DNA of 64,000 nucleotides from NCBI GenBank assembly GCA_017457045.1, contig JAFTIF010000003.1:367650-431649 (forward strand), written 5' to 3'. Below are positions 61,350-64,000 of the stretch, piece by piece; positions within the stretch are counted from its first letter, which is position 1, and each line of letters starts with the position of its first letter. The position numbers were made by a program, and so were the translations under genes. The notes beneath the pieces are model-generated. The model was given only the letters and a program-made list of their open reading frames with translations, did not search any database and was not told the origin of the DNA. The DNA is from Bacilli bacterium (GTDB taxonomy: Bacteria; Bacillota_I; Bacilli_A; RFN20; UBA1709).

Positions 61350-63752
61350 TTAACCTTCTACTTTAACTCCACCTAAACTTACATTGCATTGAGCAGTACC
61401 ATTATGTGGGTAAGCTGTCATAATAACTTTAACAGAAACAATAGCAGTACCTTCTAATGAAACAGTATTATCACCAACAACAAGTGTATCCAATGTTGCA
61501 GTTGCGACTACTTCACCAGCTGCATTTAATCCTGATACTGTAAATGCATCAGTTGTTACATCTGTTACATTTTTTGCATTTAAAGCTAAAACATTAATAG
61601 TTACTGTAACTGAGTCTTTAGCTGCAAATGTTGAAGTAGAAACTCCTTGATTTATATAAGTCATTTTTAAACCACCATTGCTATAGAAAGCAGGATCAGG
61701 ATATGATTCATTATTAGTAATATATGTTAATCCTTCTGAGATAACTTTATTAGCGATTGTACCTTCAAATAAAACTTCTGCAGGAGTAATAACTGGTGTA
61801 TCTGTTTCTTCTTTTTCTTCACAAGTAATTTCAAATACTCTTAAATGATCACTAGCGCCAGCAGCAATGTAGTAGTTACCAGCTTCTGGAATATTTAAAA
61901 CAGTAGTTACTTTATCTTCATTTGTAATTGTTTCACCTTCAGCTACTTTAGTACCATCTGCTGCAAATAATGCAACTTTTGTATTCTTGCTACTTCCTGT
62001 AGCAGAAGCCACTACTGTAATTGTAGAAGCGCCTTTAACACTAAATGATAAAGTAGCTTTACCATCTCCACCTAATTGAATACTTGGAACGCTCTTATTT
62101 GAATATTTAGATTGAGAACTATCTTTAATAACATTATATGTAAAATCACCAAATTTTGTTCCATCAGGAATTTTAACATCTTTTAAATTTGACCAATTTG
62201 CAGCTAATTCAGTTTCAGCTACCCATTCAATTTTTGTATCTCCACCTTCGATAACTTCTGCTTCCCATGTAGCAGCTGTTAAGTTGATATCACCATTTGC
62301 ATCTTCAACTGTAAATGCTCCGTCTTCAATAGTAACTTCTTTAGCTGTACCACCAACTGTTAAAGTAACTGTTTTTAAAATTTGACCAGGATTATTAGCT
62401 GTAAACTTAATATCTGAACCATTTTTAAATTCTGTAGCGTTTTCTGCAACTACAAATAATGCTTTTAAGTCATCTGCAACTGTAATATTGTACCAGTTCC
62501 AAACTTCGATTTCACATGCACCTTTAATAGCTTCGAATCCAACATATGAAGCTGTTAATTCTAATGCATTTTCACCAGTTTTTTCAACTGTTGTATCAAT
62601 TGTACCTAATTTATATTCATTAGCATCTAATAAATGTGTGTATTTTCCGTCTTCTGATACACCATATACAGTATATTTAGAAGCATCAAATTCTCCACCA
62701 ACTCTATATTCATCAGGACCAACAACTTTTAATGAAGCAATTTCAACAGTTTGTGCTTTTGCTTCTGGATCTAATAATTCAAATCCATAGAAATTAATTG
62801 AATTACTTAAGTGTAATACATATGTTCCACTTTCTGGTAAATCAACTGTGTATTTACCTAATTTGTCTCCAGGAACATCAATTGCAAGTAATTTATTTTC
62901 TTCTGGTACAGCTTCAGCTACTGAATTCCAGTCTTTAGCAACTGTTACAACTCTAGTTTCGCTACTTGAACCTGAAATAGCATAGAATACTAATTTAGCT
63001 GCTCCAGCTGTTTCAATTTGAATATAACCACCTTTTGCAGTAGTTTTTCCGTTAGGTTTTAAACGTTTAGTGAATACTCTACCATCATCAGCAGTTTTAC
63101 TGTTTGCTTCAACTGTCCAAGCTTTGTCTGATCTTGGAACTACTGTCATATATTCTCCACCAAAAACTTTATTAGCTGAGATACTTCCATCTTCCCAGTT
63201 TGAAATATCTTCATATTCTAAATATGCTGGAACTTCAAATGTAGGAACTTGAGGTGCTGGATTTTCTACTTTATAAATATTTGGGCTAACTTTATCTGTG
63301 CTATTATAAGCGATTTCATATGTGTCTTTATAAATTTTTGACATACCACTAGCAGTAATTGTAGCGCCAACAACTGGAGCTTCAACGCCTTCAGCTAATT
63401 TACCTGAGTAAACTTCGAATCCACCTTCTAATACGATATTGTAGCTTCCGTAGTCTTCTTGATACTTAACTGATGCTACAACACCTGTAACGTGTAAGAT
63501 TTGTCCTTCTTTCCAGTTTGTTCCTTGCATATGAGCAATAGCTTCTGTAACACTCATAACTGTAGTAATTTCATTAGGAATAGAAACTGTACTTGTAGAT
63601 GGTGCTGGTGCACTTGATGTAGATGGTGCTGGTGCACTACTAGATGTTGATGGAGCAGGTGCACTTGATGAAGTTGATGGTTTTGTACAACTTGCAACTG
63701 TAGCTGCTGCTGATAACACTAATAATGCTAACAACATTTTAGATTTTTTCAT
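61350..63752 (-). CDS. Large multi-domain surface lipoprotein (unknown)
   Basis: 800 aa. Lipobox VASC (Cys22), then a Ser/Ala/Pro linker with three to four copies of an SSSAPAPST-type unit (about residues 24-55). Next comes an OB-fold-like domain (about 65-155, MSVTEAIAHMQ to YEIAYN), then several beta-rich modules. Two have the look of CBM-type or bacterial pre-peptidase C-terminal modules, with GTYVLHLSNSINFYGFELLD near 300 and GNYYIAAGASDHLRVFEI near 640. A BIG-like region lies near 340-410. No catalytic motif is apparent. A polysaccharide- or surface-binding role is plausible but unproven. Confidence 0.7.
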   Translation of the reverse strand: MKKSKMLLALLVLSAAATVASCTKPSTSSSAPAPSTSSSAPAPSTSSAPAPSTSTVSIPNEITTVMSVTEAIAHMQGTNWKEGQILHVTGVVASVKYQEDYGSYNIVLEGGFEVYSGKLAEGVEAPVVGATITASGMSKIYKDTYEIAYNSTDKVSPNIYKVENPAPQVPTFEVPAYLEYEDISNWEDGSISANKVFGGEYMTVVPRSDKAWTVEANSKTADDGRVFTKRLKPNGKTTAKGGYIQIETAGAAKLVFYAISGSSSETRVVTVAKDWNSVAEAVPEENKLLAIDVPGDKLGKYTVDLPESGTYVLHLSNSINFYGFELLDPEAKAQTVEIASLKVVGPDEYRVGGEFDASKYTVYGVSEDGKYTHLLDANEYKLGTIDTTVEKTGENALELTASYVGFEAIKGACEIEVWNWYNITVADDLKALFVVAENATEFKNGSDIKFTANNPGQILKTVTLTVGGTAKEVTIEDGAFTVEDANGDINLTAATWEAEVIEGGDTKIEWVAETELAANWSNLKDVKIPDGTKFGDFTYNVIKDSSQSKYSNKSVPSIQLGGDGKATLSFSVKGASTITVVASATGSSKNTKVALFAADGTKVAEGETITNEDKVTTVLNIPEAGNYYIAAGASDHLRVFEITCEEKEETDTPVITPAEVLFEGTIANKVISEGLTYITNNESYPDPAFYSNGGLKMTYINQGVSTSTFAAKDSVTVTINVLALNAKNVTDVTTDAFTVSGLNAAGEVVATATLDTLVVGDNTVSLEGTAIVSVKVIMTAYPHNGTAQCNVSLGGVKVEG

Positions 63753-63795
63753 TATATAATTCCTCCTTGGGTATAAATAACCCTAATATAATCCC

Positions 63796-63824
63796 ATTAT
63801 AGCACGACAAAATAACGGATGCAA
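63796..63824 (-). promoter_or_regulatory. Promoter of the large lipoprotein gene (extended -10)
   Basis: -10 TATAAT (63801-63796) preceded by TGC, an extended -10, with a weak -35 TTGCAT (63824-63819) 17 bp upstream. A GGAGG ribosome site and the ATG follow about 44 bp on. Confidence 0.6.
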
Positions 63825-63858
63825 CTATTTGTATACAAGTTAAATTTATTATCTATAA

Positions 63859-63881
63859 TAAAAAATGGCCCAAAAAGGGCC
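63859..63881 (-). terminator. rRNA operon terminator
   Basis: GGCCC / GGGCC stem with a TTTTT loop (63881-63867) and a U6 tail on the minus strand, directly downstream of 5S rRNA. Confidence 0.85.
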
Positions 63882-63897
63882 GAGGGAGTAAAAAAAA

Positions 63898-64000
63898 AGA
63901 ACCGGCAACGTGCTACTTTTGCTTACGCTATCATCGCCGCTGTGGTGCTTAACTTCTGTGTTCGGGATGGGTACAGGTGTGTCCACCACGCCATCGCCAC
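63898..64000 (-). rRNA. rrf: 5S ribosomal RNA (5' end just beyond window)
   Basis: The minus strand reads GTGGCGATGGCGTGGTGGAC, then CCCATCCCGAACACAGAAGTT, both universal 5S blocks, and ends with GTAGCACGTTGCCGGTTC, whose last bases pair with the 5' start (helix I, with G-U pairs). A few 5' nucleotides lie beyond the edge. The rest of the rRNA operon should lie to the right. Confidence 0.95.

Noticed and set aside
1..64000. Mobile elements, CRISPR arrays and tRNA genes
   Set aside because: No transposase, integrase, regularly spaced repeats, att-like repeats or tRNA cloverleaf were seen on reading both strands; a tRNAscan/CRISPR run would be needed to be certain.

Overview
This is a 64 kb, AT-rich (roughly 30% G+C by eye) chromosomal stretch from a low-GC Gram-positive bacterium of the Bacilli. 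It is packed with core genes and contains no tRNA, prophage, insertion sequence or CRISPR array that I can see. The cell has a wall: a full mur/fts cluster and a MurE with the meso-DAP DNPR motif. It uses genetic code 11, since the YgjP-like gene ends in a TGA that overlaps the next start codon. It carries sporulation genes: spoIIGA, sigE, sigG, a SpoVD-type PBP, pdaA and ylmC/ymxH. Anaerobic, starch/glycogen-using gut Bacilli such as the RF39 / Erysipelotrichales-like lineages would fit, but the taxon is inference.

Layout. 1-20685, all leftward apart from one gene: a division and cell-wall (dcw) region read right to left as yceD-rpmF | mraZ-rsmH-ftsL | spoVD-murE-mraY-murD | (two inserted genes) | ftsW-murG-murB-divIB | ftsA-ftsZ-small membrane protein | spoIIGA-sigE-sigG-ylmC-sepF | T-box-ileS (cut by the window edge). 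20.8-24.4 kb, rightward: a surface lipoprotein with Ig-like and metallo-beta-lactamase domains, then tmcAL. 24.5-29.9 kb: a three-gene SMC-type operon, jetA-jetB-jetC (Wadjet / MksFEB type), with no jetD. 30.8-34.4 kb: T-box-pheS-pheT. 34.5-35.3 kb: pdaA.

29.9-44.8 kb holds an extracytosolic redox island. It contains an Rnf-type membrane complex (rnfD, G, E, A, a 60-aa Cys-rich protein, and a very short rnfB) with no rnfC in the window. It also contains an ApbE flavin transferase lipoprotein, an FMN-motif lipoprotein, two thioredoxin-like lipoproteins, two rhodanese-like lipoproteins, and a NusG-domain-II / Gx-transporter pair like those of flavin-based extracellular electron transfer loci. 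Four candidate flavinylation sites share a D-x3-G-A-[TS] motif, so these genes look like one flavin-wired export route for electrons.

44.9-64 kb: an rRNA/tRNA methyltransferase, a YgjP-like metallopeptidase and a nitroreductase; an alpha-glucan block (glgP, glgB, a GH13 enzyme, type I pullulanase); the infC-rpmI-rplT operon with its L20 leader; a degenerate site-2-protease homologue; mnmA-recD2; a large repeat-bearing lipoprotein; and the 3' end of a leftward rRNA operon (5S rRNA at the right edge).

Most notable: the Rnf operon without rnfC and with minimal RnfB; the JetABC operon without JetD; a spoIIGA promoter that keeps a perfect 0A box and the abnormally long -35/-10 spacing known from Bacillus; and an apparently catalytically dead M50 protease.
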